Shown here piece by piece: positions 35,529 through 44,923 of a stretch of DNA of 64,000 nucleotides (its first letter is position 1; every line of letters starts with the position of its first letter). A program made the translations under genes and the position numbers. The stretch covers positions 62,001 through 126,000 of the forward strand of contig NZ_CP113930.1 in NCBI RefSeq assembly GCF_029392095.1, read 5' to 3'. Source of the DNA: Lactobacillus sp. ESL0700 (GTDB lineage Bacteria; Bacillota; Bacilli; Lactobacillales; Lactobacillaceae). The notes below the pieces were generated by a model. It searched no databases. It saw only the letters and a list, made by a program, of their open reading frames with translations, and was not told the DNA's origin.

Positions 35529-35948
35529 ATGGCAAAATTAACACAAGAAATGCAAGATTTAGTAACAAGCGAATTTCCTTTCTTAGCAACAGCTGACAAA
35601 GATGGTAATCCTCAAGTAGGTCCTAAGGGTTCATTAAAGGTTTACGATGATGAACACTTAGCTTACGTTGAATGGACAAGTAAGACAGCTTACGAAAACT
35701 TAAAGGCTACTGGTAAGGCAGCCGTTGCTGTATCAAACAAGGCAGCTGGAACTGGCTACCGCTTTGAAGGTACAGCTCATGTTTACCAACCTGGTTCAGA
35801 AGAATATAAAGCTGCTAAGGAAAAGGGCGATCTTGGAGATGGTACTGCCATTGTTGTAATTGATGTTGAAAGAATTTATCAATTAGGACATGTTCCAGAA
35901 GCTGGTGACTTATTGGTTGAAGGTGCACCAGAACGCCGCGGTTACTAA
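35529..35948 (+). CDS. pyridoxamine 5'-phosphate oxidase-family flavoprotein
   Basis: 139 residues with the split-barrel FMN-binding pattern: F-P-F-L-A-T-A-D-K-D-G-N-P-Q-V-G-P-K-G-S and V-A-V-S-N-K-A-A-G-T-G-Y-R-F-E-G-T-A. This small form is not the true PdxH; homologues bind FMN, F420 or haem and the substrate is unknown. Codon use (GGT, GCT, AAG) and an AGGAGG site suggest high expression. Single gene with its own promoter and terminator. Confidence 0.85.
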   Translation: MAKLTQEMQDLVTSEFPFLATADKDGNPQVGPKGSLKVYDDEHLAYVEWTSKTAYENLKATGKAAVAVSNKAAGTGYRFEGTAHVYQPGSEEYKAAKEKGDLGDGTAIVVIDVERIYQLGHVPEAGDLLVEGAPERRGY

Positions 35949-35968
35949 TAAACTGAATAATTAATCTT

Positions 35969-36004
35969 AAACACGCTAGACAGAATTGCCTAGCGTGTTT
36001 TTTG
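35969..36004 (+). terminator. terminator of the PNPOx-like gene
   Basis: AAACACGCTAG / CTAGCGTGTTT plus T run. Confidence 0.88.
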
Positions 36005-36015
36005 TGTGCTGATTT

Positions 36016-37236
36016 TTAATTTTTAACAACAGGCGTCTTTTCGTATGCCGTCATGTCTTTACCAAGAATTAGGAAGACAATGACAGTAATAATCGCAATA
36101 AATGCTGGCAGTAAAAGTGGCTTTTTAAGTAAGTCAAAAATGCCGGCAACAATTGTTCCAAAGAAGACGTCAAGAATTGAAGAACCAAAGGTGATAAAGC
36201 TTGCTTGGCCAGACTGAATTGTAACTTCAGTCCGTCTAATTCGAATTCGTGAAATCCATGTGCTGACAGGAATGCAGCTAAGCATGACGGCAATAATACA
36301 AATGCTTAAAGTATAAACACTGGGACTAACGGCAAAAACGATTAAGCAGAGTGCGGGTAAAGTGATGAGCACCATGCTTTTCTTGAAGTTTAATTTGGTC
36401 CGTAAAACGAGGTTGCCTAAGATGGTGCCGATCGCATAATCGACAACGAGATAGGCAATATTGGCAAATTGGGGATCAACACTACTCCACAGGTAGACCA
36501 TTAGACTATTAAAATACCCCATCAGTAAGCTAATGAAAATTGCCAGGATAATTGAGCTGCGTAAGCCGGTATTGGTCTTAATCAGGTGATAAATCTTTTT
36601 AATTTGCGCTAAGGTCGAATTAGTGGCTAGGTCATGACCAACCAGATTAGGATCGTAGTTTTCATCTAATAAACTAGTTGGAATCGCAAATAATAGGTAG
36701 GCAATACTACCAACAAGTAATAAAAATTTGTAAATAATTGAGCCATCGTTAAGCTCGCTAGCCAGAACGTAGGCGCAGCCAATTGCTAAGTAACTTAAAA
36801 TTAAGCCAATATTGCCAAAAGTTGTGTTCTTGCCAATTACCATGTCAACTTGTTCATCAGGAATAAAGCGCTTGGTGGCACCGTTATATGCAGACTGAGC
36901 AAAAAGTGCAATAAAAGTCATGATGATGTCACAGACAATGTAGGCATAAATGAAATAAACGCCATTAAAGAAAAAGGGAATTAGTAAGATTAAGCCCAGC
37001 ATTGGATAGGTGATTTGCAAGGCCTTCTTCTTACTAATGCGATCCATTGTGGAACCAACAAAAAGCGTCAGAATAATGATGCCAAATGATTCTAAGCTAG
37101 AAAAAATACTGTTGACAGTTACCGACCGTGAAAAAGAAGCGATTAAGATTGAACCGCCAATACCAACAGATAAGTCACCCAGGTTAGAGATTAATGCCAT
37201 GATTGGTAAGAGGGAAGAGTTACGTACTTTTTTCAT
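36016..37236 (-). CDS. MFS transporter
   Basis: 406 residues with about twelve membrane spans. The loop after TM2 reads G-S-T-M-D-R-I-S-K-K-K-A, the usual MFS motif A region. It resembles drug or metabolite exporters of the macrolide-efflux MefA-like kind in general shape and in length. Related to the stop-interrupted MFS gene near 22 kb. No neighbour suggests a substrate. Confidence 0.85.
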   Translation of the reverse strand: MKKVRNSSLLPIMALISNLGDLSVGIGGSILIASFSRSVTVNSIFSSLESFGIIILTLFVGSTMDRISKKKALQITYPMLGLILLIPFFFNGVYFIYAYIVCDIIMTFIALFAQSAYNGATKRFIPDEQVDMVIGKNTTFGNIGLILSYLAIGCAYVLASELNDGSIIYKFLLLVGSIAYLLFAIPTSLLDENYDPNLVGHDLATNSTLAQIKKIYHLIKTNTGLRSSIILAIFISLLMGYFNSLMVYLWSSVDPQFANIAYLVVDYAIGTILGNLVLRTKLNFKKSMVLITLPALCLIVFAVSPSVYTLSICIIAVMLSCIPVSTWISRIRIRRTEVTIQSGQASFITFGSSILDVFFGTIVAGIFDLLKKPLLLPAFIAIITVIVFLILGKDMTAYEKTPVVKN

Positions 37237-37331
37237 ATTTAGCTCCTGTAAAAATATTATGTAATTATTATGAGCTAAATATGAATAAATTTCAATAACG
37301 CTAAATATATTTTAATGTAGATAGAGCTGTA

Positions 37332-38855
37332 TTAGTTTGAACTATTTGAATTTTTAATTAACTGCCTAAAAATACCTGATAAAGATTGCATTTGAGCGGC
37401 TAATTGCTCTGTGGTTGACGGTAACGTATATTTAGTAGATCGTGATTTTCCATGTATTTCAATTATTTTTTTGCTTAAAAGTGAAGAAAGTGTGCTATCA
37501 GCAATATATCTAGAAAAGCCGGTTTGACTTTCTATTTCTTTATGTGAAAGTGAACCAGAAGGACTACTAATAATTGCTTTTAGAACTTTTCGTTCACGAT
37601 TAGAGATTTCTTTTCCGGAAAAAGAATTTGCATAATCTACTTTCCAGATTTTTAATTGGGTGCCTTTTTCAATACTTGTTTCTATTTCGGGGTGTCTGAA
37701 ATTATTTTCTATGGAAGAGTTAAAAATTTTTTCACCGCCAACACCTTCACGCTCACCATAATGCGCTTGAGTAAATAGCTTTGAAATAATAGCATTTCTA
37801 CTTTTAGAATTATGAGTAGTAAAAAAGTCTTCTTTAGGAATTTTCATTTTTCCGGGATTTTCAAATTTATAGAACTTTGGATATTCGGTTAAGATAATAC
37901 GGCTACCTTCAAAATAATCTGCGTGCATCAGCATGTTTACAGTTGCTTCACGTAATGCCACAAACATGGAACCAAATGTGTCTCTTCTTTGACCGTTTTT
38001 GTCTAAACTAAATGGATTGGGAACAGTTGCTTTAAAATGCTCAATTACTTTAATAAAGAAAGTAAATATATTTAAATCAGATTCTACAGAGGATATTCTG
38101 GACGTCCATCTCTCTTGTTCAGGATGGCTTTTATCATAATATTCCAAAGAAAAGTAAGGGAATTTCTGAATTATTGCATTATTCTTACCAAAAAATAACA
38201 GACCTGCATAGGATATACCTTCTTTACCATCATTATCACGATCTTTGATTAAAACGCCTATTCTACGTAAAAAATCTTTTAATTCGTAATCTTTATACCT
38301 TTTATATGTCTCTATTTTGGTAAGGACTTTTTTATACAGTTCAATAGAATCTAGATCTAAATCATCAATGTCATAATTCTTAGCAACTTTAGTATCTAAG
38401 CTGCTTTCGGATAATCTTGATAATCGTTTGATGTAATCTTCAGTACATTTACGATCGGTGCTACCTTGTCTTATAAAAGCTTGAGCAAAATTACCATTTA
38501 TATATATTGGCTTATATGTATCATCAGCTTGCCTAATAGTTATTTCTATAATTTTTTTATTTGCTATAGGTATAATTTTTATATCATTATTCTTGATTGT
38601 GGAATAATTTATTTTGTTTTTATTAGTAATATTTGACCAAAAATCGTCTAATACTTTCGTTGTGTCATTGACGCCTGATATTTTAAACTCATGATTAGCC
38701 AATTCTTCAACACCTAGAACTAAAAATCCACCATCAGTATTTTCAAAAGCAGAAATAGTTTCCCAAGCATCTTTTGGAAAAGCATTTTTGCTTTTTTTAT
38801 ATTCTAAATGTTCATCTTCTTGAGGGAGTGAATGATTGTAATCTATTTTGTTCAT
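37332..38855 (-). CDS. AlbA_2 (Schlafen-like) / ATP-binding transcriptional regulator
   Basis: 507 residues. The N-terminal AlbA_2 domain (about 10-130) has E-D-E-H-L-E-Y-K-K-S and G-G-F-L-V-L-G-V. A middle helical part is followed by a GHKL-like ATP-binding segment (about 285-370) with L-R-E-A-T-V-N-M-L-M-H-A-D-Y and F-E-N-P-G-K-M. A C-terminal winged helix (about 420-475) contains S-L-S-H-K-E-I-E-S-Q-T-G-F-S-R. Such proteins are often called ATP-dependent DNA helicase-like or regulators; several families occur in defence islands. Function here is unknown. Confidence 0.8.
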   Translation of the reverse strand: MNKIDYNHSLPQEDEHLEYKKSKNAFPKDAWETISAFENTDGGFLVLGVEELANHEFKISGVNDTTKVLDDFWSNITNKNKINYSTIKNNDIKIIPIANKKIIEITIRQADDTYKPIYINGNFAQAFIRQGSTDRKCTEDYIKRLSRLSESSLDTKVAKNYDIDDLDLDSIELYKKVLTKIETYKRYKDYELKDFLRRIGVLIKDRDNDGKEGISYAGLLFFGKNNAIIQKFPYFSLEYYDKSHPEQERWTSRISSVESDLNIFTFFIKVIEHFKATVPNPFSLDKNGQRRDTFGSMFVALREATVNMLMHADYFEGSRIILTEYPKFYKFENPGKMKIPKEDFFTTHNSKSRNAIISKLFTQAHYGEREGVGGEKIFNSSIENNFRHPEIETSIEKGTQLKIWKVDYANSFSGKEISNRERKVLKAIISSPSGSLSHKEIESQTGFSRYIADSTLSSLLSKKIIEIHGKSRSTKYTLPSTTEQLAAQMQSLSGIFRQLIKNSNSSN

Positions 38856-38873
38856 AAATAAATTCCTTTTTTG

Positions 38874-38981
38874 AAACCAGCAGAAAACCAGCAGAAAACC
38901 AGCAGAAAAAAAGTACGTAAAACGTTGAGTTAATGGCTTTTTTTCATAATTGGTAAAATTTAATTATTAAAAACCAGCAGA
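38874..38981. repeat. 11-bp tandem repeats upstream of the AlbA_2 gene
   Basis: AAACCAGCAGA occurs three times in perfect tandem at 38874-38906 and once more at 38971-38981, all in the same orientation. The block lies just upstream of the AlbA_2 gene start (38855, minus strand), in its leader or promoter. It is a candidate operator for that protein, or a slippage-prone tract. Confidence 0.8.
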
Positions 38982-39030
38982 AAAGATTCTGTGCATGCAA
39001 TTAATTTTATCATTAAATTAATGAATAAAT

Positions 39031-39663
39031 TTATTTCCAACCATGATTTTCTCTATAATCACGTTTTTTCATTCTTGAAACGTAGGGATTGCCAGCGACA
39101 TAATAACGTAAAGGCTTTTGTGCCCACTCAGGTTCAGATTGATTAATGCCAACTCGCGGCCCAGCAATGATTTCGGCTGCGTGCTTTTTGTGAGCATTGT
39201 TTAAGTCGATTTTAAATGGTGAATCATCTAAAAAGTGCAGGTTCCAATGTTTATCATGAATGCCAAAGGCCTGCATCATTTTAGCGGGGCCATTGGTTAG
39301 TAAAACCCCACTTTTGCCGCCGCGATTGGTAATCATCTGCTCAATGCCCCATGTAGGTTCGATTGCCCTAATCAAAATTCCTTGCGGCTCATCTAGTTCT
39401 TGTGTAGCCACATCAAAGAAAAAATATTGCCGTTGGCTATAAATATAAATGGTGCCGCCGGTGCGGTACAAGCCTTCATTAGCTGGACTGCGGCGATTGC
39501 CATAAGAATGCGCGGCGCGATCACGGGCACCCAAATAGGCTTCGGCCTCAACGATATAGCCACCCATTAAGTGCTGGCCATCGTTGTAAGTTAACGGCCG
39601 TCCAATTAGGTCAGCGGTGATTTTGGCGGTAGAATTGTTAGTAAAATATGTGGAATAATTCAT
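39031..39663 (-). CDS. DNA-3-methyladenine glycosylase (AAG/MPG type)
   Basis: 210 residues of the alkyladenine glycosylase fold: G-R-P-L at the start, G-G-Y-I-V-E-A-E-A-Y-L-G with the catalytic Glu, D-R-A-A-H-S-Y, and G-P-A-K-M-M-Q-A-F-G-I. It removes alkylated and deaminated purines. The Ogt methyltransferase lies 1.2 kb away, so two alkylation-repair functions are close together. Confidence 0.93.
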   Translation of the reverse strand: MNYSTYFTNNSTAKITADLIGRPLTYNDGQHLMGGYIVEAEAYLGARDRAAHSYGNRRSPANEGLYRTGGTIYIYSQRQYFFFDVATQELDEPQGILIRAIEPTWGIEQMITNRGGKSGVLLTNGPAKMMQAFGIHDKHWNLHFLDDSPFKIDLNNAHKKHAAEIIAGPRVGINQSEPEWAQKPLRYYVAGNPYVSRMKKRDYRENHGWK

Positions 39664-39705
39664 TTTTCTTCCTAGTAAGATATTGAAAATAAAAGGGAAA
39701 TAGTA

Positions 39706-40065
39706 ATGACAGAAATTAAATTAGTGCGAATTTATGATCATGAACAGCCTGCTGGTTACCGAATTTTAGTTGATCGGTTATGGCCACGTGGAATGAGTAA
39801 GGTTAAGGCTGATTTGGATGAATGGGCAAAAGAAGTGGGTCCAAGTAGTGACTTGCGCAAATGGTTTAATCATGAAGATGCGAAGTTTGCCTCTTTTAAG
39901 CAAAAATATTTTGCAGAATTACAGGAAAATCCGACGCTGCCGCAATTTTTAGAGTTGGTAAAAACGCAGCTAACTAAGCAAGATGTCTTGTTTTTATATG
40001 GTGCGAAAAATAAAGAGCACAACCAAGCGGTTGTACTCAAAGAATATGTGCTGCAGGCCTTATAA
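39706..40065 (+). CDS. DUF488 family protein
   Basis: 119 residues with the DUF488 signature Y-R-I-L-V-D-R-L-W-P-R-G and W-A-K-E-V-G-P-S-S-D-L-R-K-W-F. The biochemical role is unknown. Divergent from the glycosylase gene and overlapping the terC end by six bases. Confidence 0.85.
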   Translation: MTEIKLVRIYDHEQPAGYRILVDRLWPRGMSKVKADLDEWAKEVGPSSDLRKWFNHEDAKFASFKQKYFAELQENPTLPQFLELVKTQLTKQDVLFLYGAKNKEHNQAVVLKEYVLQAL

Positions 40066-40839
40066 TTTATGGCCGTGGCGTTTAATTCGCCAGAAGTGAA
40101 AGGCGATTGTTAGTAAAAGAATGCCAAAGACAATCATTGCGAACAGTGTGTTTGGTAGTTCGTAATTAAATGGCGGCAGCGACAGTAGCAGTTTAAGTGC
40201 AATAATCCCGATTAAGACGTAGGCCATTGGTTGTAATTCCGGAATAATATCCATCAATCTGATAATGACTTCGGCTACGCCCCGCATGCACAAAATTCCA
40301 ATCATTCCGCCGATTAGAACAACTACTGGATTGCTGGAAACAGCCAGTGCCGCTAAAACTGAGTCAATCGAAAAGACAATATCCATTGCTTCAATCGAAA
40401 TAACTGTGCGCCAAAAGAGGGACAAGACATGTTTGCCCTTCTTTTTTTGATGAGCCAAAATCTTTTCTTCTTCGGCTTTTTCTTTTGCGGCTGCTTTTTG
40501 CGGGTGGCGCTGATCATAGAAAAACTTGATGGCGAGGTAAAACAGGTAGAAGCTGCCGGCCAGTTTAATCTCCCAAAAATTAATCAGGTAAGTTCCGATC
40601 CCAATAACGATAAAACGGAAAATATATGCGCCCCAAAGACCATAGAACAAGGACTTTTCTTGTTGCTTTTTATCAGGTAAGACTTTTGTCTGCGCGGCTA
40701 AAACGACCGCATTGTCAACGGACAATAGACATTCCATCAAAATCAGGGTAAGGATGACCATCCAATCCTTGCCGCTGGTTAAGACGTGCAGCCAATTGCT
40801 AGCACTGAAAAAGGGGGCATACATTTTAATAATTGACAT
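40060..40839 (-). CDS. TerC-family membrane protein
   Basis: 259 residues with seven or so membrane spans and the conserved acidic membrane motifs M-E-C-L-L-S-V-D-N-A-V-V and S-I-E-A-M-D-I-V-F-S-I-D-S-V. TerC proteins are linked to metal export and metalation of secreted enzymes; tellurite resistance is the historical name. It follows ogt at once, so sir2-ogt-terC form one operon. Confidence 0.9.
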   Translation of the reverse strand: MSIIKMYAPFFSASNWLHVLTSGKDWMVILTLILMECLLSVDNAVVLAAQTKVLPDKKQQEKSLFYGLWGAYIFRFIVIGIGTYLINFWEIKLAGSFYLFYLAIKFFYDQRHPQKAAAKEKAEEEKILAHQKKKGKHVLSLFWRTVISIEAMDIVFSIDSVLAALAVSSNPVVVLIGGMIGILCMRGVAEVIIRLMDIIPELQPMAYVLIGIIALKLLLSLPPFNYELPNTLFAMIVFGILLLTIAFHFWRIKRHGHKL

Positions 40840-41340
40840 CTAAAAACTCTTTTCTAAATTAATGAGGTGTTTCTTGTAGTTATTGCCAAGGCGGTACTGA
40901 CCATAAGTGCCATCAGCGCGAATTACCCGATGACACGGAATGAAAAACAAAACGGGATTCAGAGCCACAGCGTGAGCCACTGCTCGAACAGCTTGCGGCT
41001 GCCCAATTGCCTGGGCTAGTTCTTGATAACTGATTGTTTGACCATAAGGGATTTGCCTTACTTGCTCGAGGACTTTTCGCTGCCAAGGTGTGACTATCCG
41101 GCTAATACTTAGTGGCACGTCGAACTCTTCCCTAGTTCCAGTTAAAAATTCCCGTAATTCTTGGACATAAGGCGTGAGTCTTGCCGGATCAGGCGGATCA
41201 GGCAGTAACTTTTCATTGGGATAAAAGTGACTTAGTGGCAAAGTTGCTGCGTTTGTTTGCCCAACATAAGTAAGGCCACTTTCGTCTGCGACTAATTGAA
41301 AAGTCACATGGTCAATGGCTAAATCTGCATAATAAAGCAT
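40840..41340 (-). CDS. ogt: methylated-DNA--protein-cysteine methyltransferase
   Basis: 166 residues with the active-site motif I-P-C-H-R-V-I and the preceding helix-turn-helix region Q-A-V-R-A-V-A-H-A-V-A-L-N-P. It transfers O6-alkyl groups from guanine to its own Cys, once. Start overlaps the sir2 stop by one base. Confidence 0.93.
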   Translation of the reverse strand: MLYYADLAIDHVTFQLVADESGLTYVGQTNAATLPLSHFYPNEKLLPDPPDPARLTPYVQELREFLTGTREEFDVPLSISRIVTPWQRKVLEQVRQIPYGQTISYQELAQAIGQPQAVRAVAHAVALNPVLFFIPCHRVIRADGTYGQYRLGNNYKKHLINLEKSF

Positions 41341-42044
41341 TAAATCTGGTCAAAAACGTCCAGCGCGTCCGCAATAATTGAAGAAATTCCGGCAGCAGGG
41401 ATTTCGGTCTTGTTGATTGCCCAAACTTTGGCACCATTTTGGCGGTAAGACAGCAATTGAGCAAACGGATAAACGACAAAACTGGTACCAGAAATAATTA
41501 CTAAATCAGAATTTTGCATGGCATTAACGGACTTAGATAGGTTATCGCCATTGATAGCTTCGCCGTAAAGCACGATACCAGGACGAATGATGCCGCCGCA
41601 ATTCTCGTGCCGGTAGCTTTTGGCGTATTCCGTGTAAGCAACAGGTTGGTGACACTTGGTGCAGTAGATATTATACAGGCTGCCGTGAAATTCGGTCACG
41701 TGCTGGTTGCCAGCTTTGGTATCAAGATGGTCAACGTTTTGGGTAATTAAATCGCCCTTGTTGTTACAAAGCTCGGCAATCTTTTGGTGGATTGCATTCG
41801 GCTTGGCATCGGGGAAGTACATGTTATCCATGACAAATTTGTAGAAAAAGTCGGGCCGATTATAAAGCGTTTCTTCACTTAAAATAGTCTCGGGACTTTC
41901 AGAGACACCATCGTAAATCCCGTTTTTGGAACGGTAATCAGGGATGCCGGAATGAGTAGAAACACCGGCGCCAGTTAGAAATGAAATGTGCTGGGCTTGG
42001 TCAATGTCATGTTTTAATTCAGCTATTTGTTTTGGGTCAATCAT
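41340..42044 (-). CDS. NAD-dependent protein deacylase (sirtuin)
   Basis: 234 residues of the Sir2 family: G-A-G-V-S-T-H-S-G-I-P-D-Y-R-S, T-Q-N-V-D-H-L-D, catalytic His in F-H-G-S-L, and G-T-S-F-V-V-Y-P. The zinc ribbon is C-T-K-C followed by H-E-N-C rather than two Cys pairs, so one ligand may be His. It removes acyl groups from lysine. First gene of the sir2-ogt-terC operon. Confidence 0.92.
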   Translation of the reverse strand: MIDPKQIAELKHDIDQAQHISFLTGAGVSTHSGIPDYRSKNGIYDGVSESPETILSEETLYNRPDFFYKFVMDNMYFPDAKPNAIHQKIAELCNNKGDLITQNVDHLDTKAGNQHVTEFHGSLYNIYCTKCHQPVAYTEYAKSYRHENCGGIIRPGIVLYGEAINGDNLSKSVNAMQNSDLVIISGTSFVVYPFAQLLSYRQNGAKVWAINKTEIPAAGISSIIADALDVFDQI

Positions 42045-42291
42045 CAGTTATGCACCTTTCTTAAAATTAATTTACTATCTGTAGTTTACTACAAGTTGCG
42101 GTTGCGATGAATGAGTTTAGTGTGACAGACTAGAGGTTTTGCAATTTCAGAGGTTAATAAAAAGCAGTTCTTGCGAGCTTACGCTGTCAATTTAATGAAA
42201 CTCTTTTTTAATAAAAATGCGGGTACGTAAATAGTGTTTGAATATTTAATAAGGAGGAAAACTTAGAATAGCGTAGATTTTTGTTGTAGCT

Positions 42292-42313
42292 TTGTACGAC
42301 AATGATGGTACAA
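42292..42313 (+). promoter_or_regulatory. palindromic operator at the antitoxin promoter
   Basis: TTGTAC, 10 nt, GTACAA; the right half overlaps the -10 element TACAAT. This placement suits autorepression by the antitoxin, as in RelB/DinJ systems. Confidence 0.5.
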
Positions 42314-42332
42314 TTTAATTGGGGTGATTATA

Positions 42333-42608
42333 ATGGCACAAACAGCAAGAATTGAAGCAAGAATGGACCCGAATATTAAAGCCAAGGCTAGTAAAGAACT
42401 AGAAAAACATGGCTTGAGTATTTCTGATTTTGTTAGAATGAGTTTAACTGAAGTTGCGACTGAGGGCTTGCCAAAACAGTATGTTATTCCCAAGCTTAGT
42501 GCGACTGTTCAAGCATCGTTGGCAGAGATAAAGGCAGATATGGATGGTACTAAGAACTTGCCAAAAGCACATAGTTATGAAGAATTAATGGAATTGTTAA
42601 ATGACTAA
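42333..42608 (+). CDS. RelB/DinJ-family antitoxin
   Basis: 91 residues. The N-terminus A-R-I-E-A-R-M-D-P-N-I-K-A-K-A is the ribbon-helix-helix pattern of DinJ/RelB, followed by G-L-S-I-S-D-F-V-R-M. The C-terminus should wrap the toxin. ATG at 42333 is chosen because GGGGTGA stands 5 nt upstream; an in-frame GTG nine bases earlier lies within that site. It overlaps the toxin gene by eight bases. Confidence 0.88.
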   Translation: MAQTARIEARMDPNIKAKASKELEKHGLSISDFVRMSLTEVATEGLPKQYVIPKLSATVQASLAEIKADMDGTKNLPKAHSYEELMELLND

Positions 42609-42981
42609 AAGAAAAATTGGCTTTTCTAGTCAATTTAAGAAACAATTTGCTATGAGACAGGTTGATCCAAATTGGAACGATGTTTTTAAAGAGCAATTGC
42701 CAGAAGAAATTGATTCTGAAAGACGCACGGCTTGGAAATATATTGTGAACCAGTTAATAGAGGGCAAACGTATTCCAAGTCACTTTAAGCCTCACCCGAT
42801 TCATGCTAAACGAAAATTGATTAAACAAATTAAAATGGGTTTAGGCAATCCGGCAGGAATAACCATTAAGATAATTGATATTCATCTTAATGGCCAAGCA
42901 GGCGATCATTTATTAATTTATTCGCAGTCTAAAACGATAGTGTATTTAGTTGCTATTGGAACTCATAGTGAATTATTTTAA
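42601..42981 (+). CDS. YafQ/RelE-like mRNA interferase toxin
   Basis: 126 residues, longer than typical YafQ (about 92). The start F-S-S-Q-F-K-K-Q-F and the end T-I-V-Y-L-V-A-I-G-T-H-S-E-L-F follow the YafQ pattern, and H-L-N-G-Q-A-G-D-H-L-L-I-Y-S gives the internal catalytic region. It probably cleaves ribosome-bound mRNA. Paired with the overlapping antitoxin. Confidence 0.8.
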   Translation: MTKRKIGFSSQFKKQFAMRQVDPNWNDVFKEQLPEEIDSERRTAWKYIVNQLIEGKRIPSHFKPHPIHAKRKLIKQIKMGLGNPAGITIKIIDIHLNGQAGDHLLIYSQSKTIVYLVAIGTHSELF

Positions 42982-43487
42982 TTAATTAGTTAGAACCAAA
43001 ATGGAACCAACTAAGTGACTTGAGGTCGTATAAGCATTGAAGTCGATAATCTTTCGTCTTTTAGTCAGTATTTTTTATAAATAACCTTGACTTATCAACG
43101 TTTAGCACAGGTGATTCAAGGCTATTTTTTGTTAGTAAAAGTAATTTTGACACAAAAATGGCACATAATTTAAAACTATGTGTCAAAGAAATCTTTGGTA
43201 GCAGAAGGAAAGTGTATAAAACGGGCTTTAGGCCCGCTTTTTTATATTCCAATAAAAAAGCGATCCATTGGGATCGCCACCGCGCGTTGTAAGTAGTCAA
43301 CTTACAGGTACGTCTTTTTACACTGAAAACGTGTAAACTCTTCATAGCTTACATTTTTCTTAGACAAGCAACAAAATTGTTAACTGCATTGCAGGGTGTG
43401 TTAGCTGAATTAGTTAAACTATTTAAGTAGTGTATTCATTAAGTAGTGTATTCAGCAGCTTAGATTTTCTAAGCTGCTTTTTGTATT
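42982..43487. other. gene-free stretch between the toxin-antitoxin pair and asnA
   Basis: No credible gene. It holds two hairpins with T runs on the plus strand (43218-43244, CGGGC/GCCCG; 43455-43484, AGCAGCTTAG/CTAAGCTGCT), a GCGATCC/GGATCGC inverted repeat near 43260 and a direct repeat AAGTAGTGTATTCA at about 43426 and 43441. The pattern looks like debris from earlier insertions, but no transposase or integrase remnant can be read. Confidence 0.45.
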
Positions 43488-44501
43488 TTATAATAGCGGA
43501 ATGCCGTGCTTGGCGCATGTCGTAACCATTTCTTTAGGCCAAATGCTGGCTTGCACTTCGCCAATATGAGCTTTGCCTAGTAGTAACATGCACAGGCGCG
43601 ATTGGCCAATGCCGCCACCGATTGAGTAAGGCAATTCGCCCTTTAGCAGCAATTGGTGGAACGGTAATTGTTCACGGTCAAGGCAGCCGGCCTTTGTTAG
43701 TTGCTCGTGTAGACTTTCGGGACTAACGCGAATTCCCATTGAAGAAATTTCCAGCTTTTGTTTGAGTGGCTCATACCAGAAGATCAGGTCGCCGTTTAAT
43801 TGCCAGTCATCGTAGTCTGGTGCACGACCGTCGTGTGGCTTACCACTATGGTTTAATTTGTCGCCAATCTTCATTAAAAAGACGGCCTTTTCTTCCTTGG
43901 CAATCTTGTTTTCACGTTCCTCTGGGCTGATGTCTGGCCAGCGGTCTTCCAACTCTTGCGTGGTAACGAAGTGGACCTCATCAGGCAGGCGGTAAGTAGA
44001 AGCTGGGTAACGCGAGGCGCATTCAGCTTCAATCTGTTTAATCGCTGCGAAAATCTTGTTGACGGTGATTTCTAGAGTTTCGCTAGTACGGTCTTCCTTG
44101 CTGATGACCTTTTCCCAGTCCCACTGGTCAACATAGATGGAATGGAAATTATCCATTTCTTCATCGCGGCGGATGGCGTTCATGTTAGTGTAGAGCCCTT
44201 CGTGCATTCCAAAGCCGTACTTCTTAAGCGCCATGCGCTTCCATTTGGCAAGTGAGTGGACAATCTCAATTGTATCGTCCTTGGGCATGTCTTTGGCATC
44301 AAAGGCAACGGGGCGCTCCACGCCGTTTAGATTGTCGTTTAAGCCCGTGTCTTTTTCGACAAACATTGGCGCCGACATCCGTTGTAAGTTAAGCTTTTGC
44401 GCTAAAATGGTTTGGAATCGTTCCCGAATAAAGACGATTGCTGCTTCGGTATCGCGAATTGTTAAAGTTGGCTGATATTTTTCTGGTAAAATCAAAGTCA
44501 T
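43488..44501 (-). CDS. asnA: aspartate--ammonia ligase AsnA
   Basis: 337 residues of the class II-synthetase-like asparagine synthetase A: R-E-R-F at the N-terminus, [36 protein letters not shown] and G-G-G-I-G-Q-S-R-L. It makes asparagine from aspartate, ammonia and ATP. A T-box lies upstream, so expression responds to uncharged tRNA. Confidence 0.96.
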   Translation of the reverse strand: MTLILPEKYQPTLTIRDTEAAIVFIRERFQTILAQKLNLQRMSAPMFVEKDTGLNDNLNGVERPVAFDAKDMPKDDTIEIVHSLAKWKRMALKKYGFGMHEGLYTNMNAIRRDEEMDNFHSIYVDQWDWEKVISKEDRTSETLEITVNKIFAAIKQIEAECASRYPASTYRLPDEVHFVTTQELEDRWPDISPEERENKIAKEEKAVFLMKIGDKLNHSGKPHDGRAPDYDDWQLNGDLIFWYEPLKQKLEISSMGIRVSPESLHEQLTKAGCLDREQLPFHQLLLKGELPYSIGGGIGQSRLCMLLLGKAHIGEVQASIWPKEMVTTCAKHGIPLL

Positions 44502-44520
44502 GGTTAGTTACCTCCAAAAT

Positions 44521-44815
44521 TGGGTCAAAGAAAAAAGCCCTTTGTCCGATTGATAATTCAATAGGACGAAAGGCTTTTTCCGCGGTACCACCTAAATTGC
44601 TCAAAACTTGAGCCAACTCATGAAGCACTAACATGCTTCACCAGCGTGGTAACGTACTGGGGACGACGCAACTTACTCTTCGAAAATTTCGGTGCGTTGC
44701 TAAAAGGGTTTTTCGATAATTCAGGGTCTGGCGCATTCACACTAGCTGCACCTCACTGAGTAGAGATAAATTATTTACTCGTCTTTGTCATTGCATTTAT
44801 ATTAAATGATATTTA
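44521..44815 (-). ncRNA. T-box riboswitch of asnA
   Basis: Minus strand: a stem I region beginning near GACAAAGACGAGTA, then AGTGAGGTG, the T-box GGTGGTACCGCGG (about 44580-44592) and the terminator AAAGCCTTTCGTCC / GGACAAAGGGCTTTTTT. The product predicts tRNA-Asn (or Asp) as effector; I did not assign the specifier codon from sequence. Confidence 0.93.
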
Positions 44816-44923
44816 ACACTCTTTTTAATAAAATTGCAAGCAAAAATTAATTATATTCACAATGACTATCGAAATTAAGCCACTCTGTTATAATAATAAA
44901 GAATAATAGCGAGGAGAATTTTT

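Noticed and set aside
38874..38981. CRISPR-like array
   Set aside because: Units are 11 bp without spacers and there are no cas genes.
39260..39442. Plus-strand 60-residue ORF in the glycosylase gene
   Set aside because: Shadow of the minus-strand gene, without a start signal.
43061..43345. Minus-strand 94-residue ORF before asnA
   Set aside because: It runs through hairpins and inverted repeats, has no ribosome site and no family look.
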